NCBI RefSeq assembly: GCF_031458235.1
Contig: NZ_JAVDYB010000001.1
Location: 3,927,001 to 3,991,000 of the forward strand
Direction of reading: 5' to 3'
Length of the DNA stretch: 64,000 nt
Origin: Catenuloplanes atrovinosus
Lineage (GTDB): Bacteria; Actinomycetota; Actinomycetes; Mycobacteriales; Micromonosporaceae
In this document: positions 1-8,176 of the stretch, one piece after another
Numbering within the stretch: the stretch's first letter is position 1
How the letters are laid out: each line of letters begins with the position of its first letter
Notes under the pieces: generated by a model
The model's database searches: none
What the model saw: the letters and a program-made list of their open reading frames with translations, nothing else
What the model was told of the DNA's origin: nothing
Position numbers and translations under genes: made by a program

Positions 1-1259
1 TTCGCGTGCGCGAGCTGGAGGTAGCCGGGGCGGTTCACGAACGGCGCGCCCGGCTCGCCCAGGTCGGCCAGCAGGTTCGGCGCGATGAACGGGATGTTCG
101 CGTCCAGCAGCCGGTTGATCGCGCGCTGCGTCACGTCCCGGGAGTCGCCGCCGCCGATCACCACCAGCCGGTCCCCCAGCCACCGCTGACGCTCGACGAT
201 CATCGCGGCGATGTCGTCCGCGTGCGCCACGTCCTGCGTCGCGTCCGCGATCACCACGTGCAGCCGCCTGTCCGTCTGCGTGAAGTACGTCTGCGCGAAC
301 ATCAGCGCGCGCAGCTGGTCGCGCTCGGACGGGTAGTCGCGGCCGTCCGCGCAGCGCGCCGGGTCGGCCGGCAGCGGGTCGCAGGAGAGCGCGCCGAGCC
401 AGACCACGGTCAGGTCGCCGTCCCGCAGCGGCTCGTTCAGCTCCAGGATGCGGCGTTGCAGCGCGATCGTGTCCGGGTCGCGCCCGAACGCGCGCGCCGC
501 GAACACGCCCGGGTCCGCGGTGTCCAGCAGGCCGTAGCAGCGCTGCCCGTCCGGCGTCGCGCGCAGCACCGTGATGCCGGTCGAGGTGGGCAGCGTGTAG
601 CAGCCGCTGGTCACGCCCGGCAGCCACTCCGACCGGGTCCAGCCGAGGAAGCCGAGCAGCAGCGTGAGCACGGCCAGGATCGCGTGGTGCGTGGTGGTGA
701 GCGCGGGTCGGCGTACCGTCGCGACGATCTTGTCGGACACCAGGACCGGCAGGATGATCGCGGCCACCGAGACCGCGAGCGCGCGTGCCTCGGTGCTGCC
801 CTGGAAGATGTCCGCCACGAACACGGTCGCGGTCGCGAACACCACCGCGGTGCCGCCCAGCACCGCGACCAGGCGCAGGTCCGGGCTGAGCAGCGTGGCC
901 ACCACGGCCAGCGTGACCGCGATCAGGATGGTCCAGACGCTCAGGTAGCCGGTGATCGCGGTGTGCACGACCACCACCAGGATCGCCAGCACCGCGGCCA
1001 GCCGCGCCCGCGCCCGGCTGGCGATCACCGAGGTCAGGCGGGACGCCTCCGGGCTCGACTCGGCCAGCAGCACGCGCAGCCGCGCGGCCAGCCGCACCAG
1101 CCCCCAGAACAGCGCGGCCGAGGCCAGCACCAGCGCGATCGACCCGATGCCGGTCACGCCGGCGAGCAGCGACCGCACCACGATCACCGCGGCCAGCAGC
1201 ACGGCCGCGACGCGCAGCGCCACGTCCGGCGCCAGCAGGGAGCGCACGAATCCGGGCAT
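1..1259 (-). CDS. Membrane protein with receptor-like extracytoplasmic domain (3' end missing)
   Basis: Only the first 419 codons are present; the gene runs off the left edge. The ATG at 1259 opens [16 protein letters not shown]. The first 210 or so residues contain about six hydrophobic segments (for example [17 protein letters not shown] and LAVVATLL), followed by an extracytoplasmic part starting near [12 protein letters not shown]. That part alternates hydrophobic strands and helices ([28 protein letters not shown]), which resembles a type I periplasmic-binding/receptor fold. I do not recognise a named family. It is divergent from the hydrolase at 1412 across a 152-bp spacer. Reading frame is well supported by codon bias; function is not. 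Confidence 0.7.
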   Translation of the reverse strand, partial: MPGFVRSLLAPDVALRVAAVLLAAVIVVRSLLAGVTGIGSIALVLASAALFWGLVRLAARLRVLLAESSPEASRLTSVIASRARARLAAVLAILVVVVHTAITGYLSVWTILIAVTLAVVATLLSPDLRLVAVLGGTAVVFATATVFVADIFQGSTEARALAVSVAAIILPVLVSDKIVATVRRPALTTTHHAILAVLTLLLGFLGWTRSEWLPGVTSGCYTLPTSTGITVLRATPDGQRCYGLLDTADPGVFAARAFGRDPDTIALQRRILELNEPLRDGDLTVVWLGALSCDPLPADPARCADGRDYPSERDQLRALMFAQTYFTQTDRRLHVVIADATQDVAHADDIAAMIVERQRWLGDRLVVIGGGDSRDVTQRAINRLLDANIPFIAPNLLADLGEPGAPFVNRPGYLQLAHA

Positions 1260-1348
1260 CGGTCCCTCACACCACGACGACGGCGAATGTGGCGTCCACC
1301 GTAGACAGGCGCCGCCACCCCGGCCGGGCGATTCGTCCCGTTCGACAA

Positions 1349-1389
1349 AGACAGCCTGGGTGTCTAAAGTTTCGACAGCCAGGTTGTCT
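1349..1389. promoter_or_regulatory. Two tandem 17-bp imperfect palindromes (operator candidate)
   Basis: The 17-mers at 1349-1365 (AGACAGCCTGGGTGTCT) and 1373-1389 (CGACAGCCAGGTTGTCT) match at 14 of 17 positions. Each has AGACA/TGTCT-type inverted arms. Their starts are 24 bp apart and they end 22 bp before the GTG at 1412. This arrangement is typical of a dimeric repressor binding twice in a promoter. The cognate regulator is not evident in the window. Confidence 0.6.
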
Positions 1390-1411
1390 TTATCGCTCGG
1401 AGGTATCCGTC

Positions 1412-2230
1412 GTGACCGTCACCCACCACACCGTCAACGGCCTGCACTACGTCACCGCCGGCACGTCGGGATCGCCGATCCTGCTGGTGCACGGCTTCCC
1501 GGAGACCTGGCGGGCGTTCCGCCGGGTCATCCCGCCGCTGGCGGAGACGCACCGCGTGATCGCCGTCGACCTGCCCGGCTTCGGCGACTCCTCCCTCGGC
1601 TCCGACCCGGGGAGCGCCGCCGCGGCGGAGGAGCTGCACCGGCTGATCACGCACCTGGGAGTCGGGCCGGTGCACCTCGCGGGGCAGGACATCAGCGGCG
1701 GCACCGTGTTCCGCCTCGCCGCCACCCACCCGGAGGACGTGCGCACCCTCACCGCGATCGAGACCGGGCTGGCCGGGTTCGGTGCGGAGCTGCTGGCCGA
1801 CGTCACGCACGGCGGCGCGTGGTACATCGGCGCGCTGACCACGCCCGGCGTCCCGGAGCTGCTGTTCGCCGGCCGCGAGCGGGAGTTCATCGCCGGTCAC
1901 CTGTTCCCGACGTACGGCGCCACGGTGCCGGACGCCGACCTCGACGAGTTCGTCCGCGCGTACGCCCGGCCGCACGGCCTGCGCGGCGCGTCAGCGCTCT
2001 ACCGGTCGCTGCTCTCCGAGGGCGACGAGCTGCGCGCGCTGGCCCCGCTCACCGTGCCGGTGCTCGCGATCGGCAGCAGCGGCGGCCCGTTCACCGCCAC
2101 CACCATGGAGCAGGTCACGGCCGGCCCGGTCACCTCGGTCCAGCTCGACGGCGTCGGCCACTACGTCGCGCTGGAGGCCCCGGACGCGCTCGCCGCCGAA
2201 CTTCTGCGCTTCCTGAAGACCGTGGACTGA
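1412..2230 (+). CDS. Alpha/beta hydrolase, epoxide hydrolase-like (Asp nucleophile)
   Basis: Predicted 272-residue cytosolic alpha/beta hydrolase. It has the oxyanion-hole motif HGFPETW near residue 27, a GQDISG nucleophile elbow with Asp93 in place of the usual serine, and a C-terminal GVGHY with His250. The Asp nucleophile and HGFPE signature are those of epoxide hydrolases and haloacid/haloalkane dehalogenases, so hydrolysis through an aspartyl ester is likely; the substrate is unknown. GTG 1412 was chosen because GGAGGT lies 8-12 bases upstream; longer in-frame starts would run through the operator repeats. The stop overlaps the next start by one base (TGATG), so the pair is probably co-translated. 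Regulation is probably through the tandem palindromes just upstream. Confidence 0.85.
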   Translation: MTVTHHTVNGLHYVTAGTSGSPILLVHGFPETWRAFRRVIPPLAETHRVIAVDLPGFGDSSLGSDPGSAAAAEELHRLITHLGVGPVHLAGQDISGGTVFRLAATHPEDVRTLTAIETGLAGFGAELLADVTHGGAWYIGALTTPGVPELLFAGREREFIAGHLFPTYGATVPDADLDEFVRAYARPHGLRGASALYRSLLSEGDELRALAPLTVPVLAIGSSGGPFTATTMEQVTAGPVTSVQLDGVGHYVALEAPDALAAELLRFLKTVD

Positions 2231-3384
2231 TGCGATCGAACGACCGCCCCGGTTCGCACGTCTGCACCGACATGCGCGTTCTCTACTCCGCACCGCCGCA
2301 GGCCGGGCATCTGCTGCCCGGCCTGCCGACGATCAGCGCCCTGCGCGCCGCCGGCCACGAGGTGCTGCTCGCCGGCTACGGCGCGGACCCGGCCGGATAC
2401 GCCGTGACCGGGCTGCCGGTCGTGGACGTCGGCGGCGACCTGACGGTCGACCAGGCCTACCGCTCGCTGCCCTCCGGCAACCGGTTCGAGCACCCCACCG
2501 ACCTGTCCCCGGCGGGCATCCTGCGACGCCCGGCCGCGGCGAACGCGATCCTCTCCCGGAACCTGATCGGCCCGCTGCTCGGCGTGATCCGCGACTGGCG
2601 GCCGGACGTGCTGCTCTACGACCCGTTCCAGGGCGCGGTGCCGCTGGCGTCCGCGATCACCGGGGTGCCCGCGGTGGAGCACGGGTTCGGGCTGATCAGC
2701 GGGCCGATGCTGACCGCGCTGATCGCGGAGGAGCTGGCGGAGACGTACCGGGAGCACGGCGCGGCCGGCCCCGCGCCGGCACCCGTCATCGAGGTGGTGC
2801 CGCCGAGCCTGCGCGAGCCCGGCCCGGACGCCTGGCAGGTGCGCTACGTCCCGCTGCACGGCGCGTCCGCGCTCCCCCGCGACCTGCTCGCGCCCGCCGA
2901 CCGGCCGCGCGTGCTGCTCACCTTCGGCACGATCGTCGGCACCGGCGAGCGCGACCGCCGCCTCGGCGAGCTGCTGCCGCTGCTGGCCGGCACGGACGCG
3001 GACTTCCTGCTGCCCGCCGCCCAGGACACCGGCCCGCTGCCGGGCAACGTGCGCGCGCTGCCGTGGGCGCCGGTCACCGAGGTGCTGCGCCACTGCCGGG
3101 CGATCATCCACCACGGCGGCGCCGGCACGCTGATGGCCGCGGTCACCACCGGCACGCCCCAGCTGATCATCCCGCACCACGGGGACCAGTTCCACAACGC
3201 CGAGGTCGTCACCCGCGCCGGCATCGGCCTGACCACCGCCGGCACCGGCGACCTCACCCCCGCGCTGCTGGACCGCCTGCTGCACGACGCGTCCCTGGTC
3301 GCGGCCGTGGAGCGGGTCCGCGCGGAGAACGCCCGGCAGCCGGCGCCGTCCACACTGGTCGCACGCTTCGAGAGCCTTCGGTAA
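2230..3384 (+). CDS. GT1/MGT-family glycosyltransferase
   Basis: Probable NDP-sugar-dependent glycosyltransferase of the GT-B, macrolide/UDP-glucuronosyl type. The core begins MRVLYSAPPQAGHLLPGLP, the normal N-terminus of this family, at 2272. The donor-binding segment near the C-terminus reads HHGGAGT...PQLIIPHHGDQ, as in actinomycete secondary-metabolite glycosyltransferases. Full length is 384 residues from the ATG at 2230 (one-base overlap with the hydrolase stop) or 370 residues from 2272; neither start has a strong ribosome site, and coupling favours 2230. It forms a two-gene unit with the hydrolase. The acceptor is unknown. The polyketide operon is 30 kb away with other transcription units between, so a link to it is not supported. 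Confidence 0.85.
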   Translation: MRSNDRPGSHVCTDMRVLYSAPPQAGHLLPGLPTISALRAAGHEVLLAGYGADPAGYAVTGLPVVDVGGDLTVDQAYRSLPSGNRFEHPTDLSPAGILRRPAAANAILSRNLIGPLLGVIRDWRPDVLLYDPFQGAVPLASAITGVPAVEHGFGLISGPMLTALIAEELAETYREHGAAGPAPAPVIEVVPPSLREPGPDAWQVRYVPLHGASALPRDLLAPADRPRVLLTFGTIVGTGERDRRLGELLPLLAGTDADFLLPAAQDTGPLPGNVRALPWAPVTEVLRHCRAIIHHGGAGTLMAAVTTGTPQLIIPHHGDQFHNAEVVTRAGIGLTTAGTGDLTPALLDRLLHDASLVAAVERVRAENARQPAPSTLVARFESLR

Positions 3385-3410
3385 CCGGCCCGCCTCCGCG
3401 TGGCGGGAAC

Positions 3411-3440
3411 GCGCGGGTGGGCGAGACCGCCCACCCGCGC
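3411..3440. terminator. Bidirectional terminator hairpin
   Basis: A perfect 13-bp inverted repeat (arms 3411-3423 and 3428-3440, loop AGAC) fills the 65-bp gap between two convergent genes, the glycosyltransferase ending at 3384 and the repeat protein ending at 3450. There is no U tract, as is usual in high-GC actinomycetes. Confidence 0.85.
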
Positions 3441-3449
3441 GCATCGCGC

Positions 3450-5846
3450 TCAGCTCGCGCGGCGGGTCACCACGTACTCCGCGTCGGCCGTGTCCGCCTG
3501 GAAGAGCACCGTGTTCGTGCCGGGCGGCAGCGAGCAGGTCACCGTGCGGGAGACGAACGAGGCGGTGTAGCAGACCCGGTAGCCCTCCGGCGCGAGCACC
3601 CGGATCCGCGCGTCCCCGGCGCCGGAGACCCGGGTCCAGGTGATCCGCTCGGTCGCCGCGTGCTGGCCGGCCGGGATGGTCAGGCAGCGCACGTACCCGT
3701 CCCCGCCGGTCGCAAGCGTGACGCCGGGCTCGCCGGCCGGCAGCGTGACGCAGCCGGCGCCGACGCCGTCGGCCCGTAACACCGTGAGCGTGTACGGGCC
3801 CGGTGCGTACCCGGACCGGGCGTTGACCAGGATGGAGAACGGCGCGACGCCGGAGAGCAGGCAGGTGTCGGGGGTGAGGCTGCCCGGGCCCTCGCAGAGG
3901 TTCTCGCCGGTCGCGTCCGTCACCAGCAGGTCCGGCTGGCCGCCGCCGGTGGCGTCGTCCGGGTGCGCCACGGTGATCCGGGTGCCGGCCGGTGCCGACA
4001 GTCGCAGGCAGTCCCACTCCCCGATGCTGTCGAAGCCGCCACGGTACGGCGCATCGGTCACGTCCACGCAGCCGGTGGCCGCGATCCGGGGCAGCAGCGT
4101 CGCGGCGTAGCGCTGGTCCACGTCGATCACCGTCGAGGACACTCGCGGATCCCGGATGGCGATGTACGTGCCCGCGGCCGGGAACGTACAGATCGTGCCG
4201 CCACACACCTTCGCGCCGGTGCCGTCGTAGATCGAGGCGTAGACGACGCTGTTCCGCTCGTCGACCGTCTCGAACCGATAGTCGCCGGCCGCCGGGACCG
4301 TGATCGCGCGGCACCGGACACCGTCGAGCGTGCCGCCCGGCGCGCCGCCGTAGCCGCCCGGCGTCACCACCGGGCAACCGGCCGGGTCGGTGAACGGCGC
4401 GACCTGCGCCGCGTAGGGCACCTCGGCCGGATTCTCGTACGGCCAGGCGTACGGCAGCGCGATGATCTTGAACGGCTCGGTGCCGGCCAGCCGGCAGCCG
4501 TCCCCGGAATAGGCCGCGTCGCACGCGTCCGCCCCGGAGGCGTCCACCACCCGGTGATGAAACTCGGAGTAGGTCAGCGCCTGGGCCGCCTGGAAGATCA
4601 CGTCGCCGGTCCGCGCGGGGAACGGCAGGCAGTCGGTCTGCACCCGCGACGTGAACGCGCCCCGGTGAGCCGGCGCGTTCCAGGCGGTGGTCAGCGCGGG
4701 CGCGCACCCGGCGGTCCCGGCCAGGCCGGTGACCGCGACCTCGTACGTGGTCGGGCCGGTCAGGTTGGTGTACTCGACCAGCAGGGTGTACGCGCCCGCG
4801 GCCGGGAGCTCGCACCGCCCGTATGCCAGCCAGCGTTCGCACACCACGGCGCCGTCCGGGCCGTACACCTTCCAGGAGAAGCTCTGCGCCTGATCGAGGC
4901 GGATCTCGTAGCGGCCCGCGCCGGCGGTCAGCGCGTGACAGGACCCGGCCTCGTCGGCCGCGTCCCCGGTGCGCCGCGTCGCGGCCGGGTCACCGAAGTC
5001 GCTGATCGGCAGCACCGGGCAGCCGGTGGCGGCGGACAGCCGCGGCAGCCGGAGCCGGTAGTCGGCGGCCTGACCGTACAGTTCCCGGAGCACCGCCCGG
5101 TACGGCCCGGCGCCGGTCAGCGTGCACGTGGTGGTGTACTGCAGGTGGCACACCTGCGTGCCGTCGGCCGCGCGGATGACGCCGCGCACGTCCCCCGGCC
5201 CGCTGCCGGGGCGGACGACCCGCAGTTCGCTCCCGGACGGCTGGTCGACGATGAAGCAGTCGCCGAGCGCGTCCTGCTCCAGCGTGCCGGTCACGCCGGG
5301 CGAGTCGAACCCGAAGACGTCGGCGGGCAGCACGGTGCACGACCGCCGCGGCGCGGCGAGCGAGTCCATGGAGATCGAGTACGACGCGGTGCCCTCGCCC
5401 CAGGACAGCTCGACCTCGACCGTGTAGGTGCCGGCGCCGAGCCGACACTCGCCGTGCGAGCGGTCGTGCAGGTAGCAGACCCCGCCTCCGGTGGCGTCGA
5501 GCACGGTGGTGGTGATCAGGTCCCCGGCCGTACCGATCCAGTAGTCGACCGGGCCGTCGGCGGTCAGCGCGTACGAGTGCCGTTCCGCACCGCTGATCTC
5601 CGCGCAGGAGACCGGCACGCCCAGCGCGATCGTGCCGCCGGCACAGCCGTCGTCGGTGATGGCGGCCCGCGCGACCGGCGCCGTGGACGTGACGGCCGGG
5701 ATGTCCGGCGCCGCGCGGGCCGCGGCCGCCTCCGGTGCGGCGGCCGGTGGCGCCGCCTGGGCCGCACCCGGTGAGACGAGCAGGGCGGCCGTGACCGCCA
5801 GCGCGGCGAGCACCGCGCGCACCGGCGTCACTGAGATATGTCGCAT
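3450..5846 (-). CDS. Secreted protein of seven four-cysteine repeats
   Basis: 798 residues. The N-terminus MRHISVTPVRAV followed by a hydrophobic stretch and SPGAAQA is a Sec signal peptide. The mature protein is a string of seven modules of roughly 100-115 residues. Each opens with a GC-x-x-L/V-type cysteine, has a second cysteine after about 25 residues (for example LGDCFIV, AGSCHAL, EWDCLRL), and ends with a pair such as VCYLHD...ECRLGAGTYTV. The repeated ending CxL(P/T)xAGxYxxxV suggests beta-sandwich modules closed by two disulfides. I do not recognise the family. The ATG at 5846 is preceded by a GGGGGT run; longer in-frame starts have no signal peptide at their N-terminus. The gene ends against a strong bidirectional terminator. 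Confidence 0.85.
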   Translation of the reverse strand: MRHISVTPVRAVLAALAVTAALLVSPGAAQAAPPAAAPEAAAARAAPDIPAVTSTAPVARAAITDDGCAGGTIALGVPVSCAEISGAERHSYALTADGPVDYWIGTAGDLITTTVLDATGGGVCYLHDRSHGECRLGAGTYTVEVELSWGEGTASYSISMDSLAAPRRSCTVLPADVFGFDSPGVTGTLEQDALGDCFIVDQPSGSELRVVRPGSGPGDVRGVIRAADGTQVCHLQYTTTCTLTGAGPYRAVLRELYGQAADYRLRLPRLSAATGCPVLPISDFGDPAATRRTGDAADEAGSCHALTAGAGRYEIRLDQAQSFSWKVYGPDGAVVCERWLAYGRCELPAAGAYTLLVEYTNLTGPTTYEVAVTGLAGTAGCAPALTTAWNAPAHRGAFTSRVQTDCLPFPARTGDVIFQAAQALTYSEFHHRVVDASGADACDAAYSGDGCRLAGTEPFKIIALPYAWPYENPAEVPYAAQVAPFTDPAGCPVVTPGGYGGAPGGTLDGVRCRAITVPAAGDYRFETVDERNSVVYASIYDGTGAKVCGGTICTFPAAGTYIAIRDPRVSSTVIDVDQRYAATLLPRIAATGCVDVTDAPYRGGFDSIGEWDCLRLSAPAGTRITVAHPDDATGGGQPDLLVTDATGENLCEGPGSLTPDTCLLSGVAPFSILVNARSGYAPGPYTLTVLRADGVGAGCVTLPAGEPGVTLATGGDGYVRCLTIPAGQHAATERITWTRVSGAGDARIRVLAPEGYRVCYTASFVSRTVTCSLPPGTNTVLFQADTADAEYVVTRRAS

Positions 5847-6180
5847 GCGTACCCCCGGGTCGGCTCCGCGCCCTCTGCGCGGCCCGCGGGATGGTTGCAC
5901 ATATGTTGATCTCCAAGCCAGGCCATTGGTGACCGTCCGTTCCGAGGTCGGGGCCGCGAGTGAGCTGCTCGACGGTCGAATTCCGGCGATCTTGGGCCCG
6001 CAAGAACCGACCTTCTCCGCGAAGGAGGCTTCGTCCGGCGGATCATGTCGGGCCGGGCACCGGCGCGCCTCTTTGAGCGTGTTTGCTCCGGTATGTCCGG
6101 TGGTGCCGGATTCCGCACGTTCGGCGCACGCATCGGTCCTGGGTAGGTTGATCGTGATGTCGACGGGATCGGAGGACCGC
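5847..6180. other. Divergent intergenic region
   Basis: This 334-bp spacer separates two divergent exported-protein genes. It contains a TAGGTT -10-like hexamer at 6144-6149 on the plus strand, placing a start site near 6156, and a short hairpin CCTTC-TCCGC-GAAGG near 6011-6025. No convincing promoter for the leftward gene and no additional coding region was seen. Confidence 0.4.
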
Positions 6181-7179
6181 ATGCGCCGCGCAGTGCTGAC
6201 CGCGCTCGCCGCCGCGCTGCTCACCGGCGTGAGCGCGTGTGCCGCGACGCCGGCCTCCCCCGGGCCGGCGCCGTCCGCCGCGTCCCCCGGGTTCGCCGCC
6301 GGCCTCGGCGCCGGGCCGCCGCCGGGGGCGAGCCCGGCCACGCCCCCGGCATCCCCGTCCGGCCCGGTGCCCGCAGCCGGGGACGGCGAGACCGTGCGGG
6401 TCGCGGACTTCGAGCGCGCCGCCGCCGGCACCGCCTACGGCGAGGGCGAGTGGCGCGGCGACGACTGGCCGGCACTATGGGAGCTGGGGATGAGCACCCG
6501 CGCGACGGTCGACGCGGCCGTGGCGCACTCCGGCGGGCAATCGCTGCGAGTGCGGTATCCGGCCGGGAAGTTCGGGCCGGAGGAGTCCGGCGCGCAGGCG
6601 CCGTTCACGCTGGAACCGCGGCGCGAGTACTACGTCTCGCAGTGGGTCCGGTTCGGGGCCGGGTTCAGCTTCGGGACCACCAGCTTCGCCGGCAAGGTGG
6701 GGCTGGGGCTGGCCGGCGGCGACTCGTGTTCCGGCGGGCAGGCCTGTGACGGGACGAACGGGTTCAGCTCCCGGCTGATCTGGGGCCGGGACGGCACGGC
6801 GGCCATCTACTACTACTCGATGGGCCACGCCGGGCAGTACGGCGACGCGGCCGACCTGGTCGCCGGCGGCACGCGGGTGCGGTGGCGGTCGGACCGCTGG
6901 GTGAACGTCGTGCAGCGGCTGCGGGTCAACACGGTCGCGGGCGGGCAGGCGACCGCGGACGGCGAGATCGAGGTGTGGGTGGACGGCGTCCGGGCGGCGC
7001 TCGTCACCGGGCTGCGGTTCGTCAGCAACGGCGATCAGGTGGACAGGGCGTACTTCTCGTCGTTCGCCGGCGGCGGGGACGCCACGTTCGCGCCCCGCAC
7101 CGACAGCGTGATCTTCTACGACGACCTGGAGGTCTCGACGGGCTGGCCGGGGACGGCGGCGGCGCGGTCCCCGGCGTGA
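6181..7179 (+). CDS. Lipoprotein with polysaccharide lyase 14-like domain
   Basis: 332 residues. The N-terminus MRRAVLTALAAALL ends in a lipobox VSAC with Cys20, so the protein is probably membrane-anchored by lipidation. A Pro/Ala/Gly-rich linker of about 45 residues follows. The rest matches the pattern of PL14-like jelly-roll proteins: FxGKVGLGLAGG, GFSSRLIWGRDG, a WRSDRWVNVVQRLRVN strand pair, DGEIEVWVDG, and a closing FYDDLEVS. PL14 enzymes cleave uronic-acid polysaccharides such as alginate by beta-elimination; the substrate here is inferred only from family. ATG 6181 was chosen because GGAGGA lies just upstream at 6171-6176. A start at 6156, possibly leaderless, would add eight polar residues before the signal peptide. 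Confidence 0.75.
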   Translation: MRRAVLTALAAALLTGVSACAATPASPGPAPSAASPGFAAGLGAGPPPGASPATPPASPSGPVPAAGDGETVRVADFERAAAGTAYGEGEWRGDDWPALWELGMSTRATVDAAVAHSGGQSLRVRYPAGKFGPEESGAQAPFTLEPRREYYVSQWVRFGAGFSFGTTSFAGKVGLGLAGGDSCSGGQACDGTNGFSSRLIWGRDGTAAIYYYSMGHAGQYGDAADLVAGGTRVRWRSDRWVNVVQRLRVNTVAGGQATADGEIEVWVDGVRAALVTGLRFVSNGDQVDRAYFSSFAGGGDATFAPRTDSVIFYDDLEVSTGWPGTAAARSPA

Positions 7180-7186
7180 TCCCGTC

Positions 7187-8161
7187 CTAGAGCCGGGCCC
7201 GGCCGGCGGCCTCGGCCTCGTCGACCGCGGCGTCGTGCCGCGCGGTGGCGCGGTCCTGGGCGCGGTCGTCCCGGTCGGCGCCGGCGGCGGCCGCGCGGCG
7301 CTGGGACCCCGACGGTGCCGGGTCGCCGACGACGCCGCCGCGGATGCGGTTGTTCGTGGCGACCTGGGCGGCCGGGTTGTTGCGCTGCACGGTCAGCGCG
7401 CCGTTGATGATGTTGTCGTCCAGGGTGACGCCGCCGGTGGTGTTGGTGATGCTGACGTCCGCGCCGAAGTAGCCGCCGGACGCGCAACTGTCCAGCGTGC
7501 CGTTCGGGCCGACCTGGACGCCGCCGACGTTGCCGGCGAACGTGGAGCGGCCGCCGACCGCGCTGCCGCAGATCACGCTGCCGGTGGCGCTGTTGAGCAC
7601 CGAGAGCCCGCCGTCGACGAACGAGTCGTGCACGTCGGTGTAGTAGGTGCCGTTGGTGTTGACCGAACCGGTGACCGTGGTGCCGTCGCCGAGGCGGATG
7701 TCGCCGGCGTTCGCGCTGACCGTACCGGCGATGGTCGCGCCGTCGGCGAACAGGAACGTGTCGATCGTGGACGAGCCCTTGGCCCGTACCGTGATCGCGC
7801 CGCTGTCCGAGGACTGGAGGTAGACGCCGTAGCCGCCGGCCGCGACCACGACGTCCCCGCGGACCGTGCTGTTCCGGGCGTCCAGGTAGCCGTCGGACGC
7901 CACCTCGACCAGCCCGTCCACCCGGCCGCCGTCGACGACCAGGTTGGCGCCGGCGGCCACGCTCACGTTGCCGGTGATGATCGTGCCGGTGAGCGCGCAC
8001 GACTCGCCCGGCGGCACGTAGAGGTCGTTCGGCACGGTGACCGCGCCGCCGGTGCCGATGCAGTAGGTGACCAGGCCGGCGCTGGCGCTCGGTGCGGCGC
8101 CGAGCACGGCCGCGGTGACGGCCGCGGCGGTGGCGGCGGCCAGGGTGACGGTACGTCTCAT
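7187..8161 (-). CDS. Secreted beta-solenoid-like repeat protein
   Basis: 324 residues with a clear Sec signal peptide (MRRTVTLAAATAAAV ... SASA). The mature part is Gly/Val/Asn/Thr-rich with short repeated strands such as GTIITGNVSVAAGANLVVDG, the pattern of a right-handed parallel beta-helix. The last 45 residues are different: highly charged (QRR, DRDDRAQDRA, DEAEAAGRAR) and probably a disordered or helical tail. It has no recognisable catalytic motif. It is the last gene of a leftward operon, 15 bp after the cupredoxin-Ig gene, and ends 7 bp from the convergent lipoprotein gene with no hairpin between them. Confidence 0.8.
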   Translation of the reverse strand: MRRTVTLAAATAAAVTAAVLGAAPSASAGLVTYCIGTGGAVTVPNDLYVPPGESCALTGTIITGNVSVAAGANLVVDGGRVDGLVEVASDGYLDARNSTVRGDVVVAAGGYGVYLQSSDSGAITVRAKGSSTIDTFLFADGATIAGTVSANAGDIRLGDGTTVTGSVNTNGTYYTDVHDSFVDGGLSVLNSATGSVICGSAVGGRSTFAGNVGGVQVGPNGTLDSCASGGYFGADVSITNTTGGVTLDDNIINGALTVQRNNPAAQVATNNRIRGGVVGDPAPSGSQRRAAAAGADRDDRAQDRATARHDAAVDEAEAAGRARL

Positions 8162-8176
8162 CGTCGCAACTCCTGT

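Noticed and set aside
2230-3384. Assigning the glycosyltransferase to the polyketide cluster
   Set aside because: It lies more than 30 kb from the cluster, in another transcription unit with its own operators and terminator.
2161-4842. Long minus-strand frame across the glycosyltransferase and repeat-protein region
   Set aside because: Arg/Gly/Ala-rich antisense or out-of-frame artefact of high GC; the frames accepted here have signal peptides and domain motifs.
6156-6181. Upstream, possibly leaderless start of the PL14-like lipoprotein
   Set aside because: It would put eight polar residues before the signal peptide, and a strong GGAGGA site precedes ATG 6181; kept only as an alternative.
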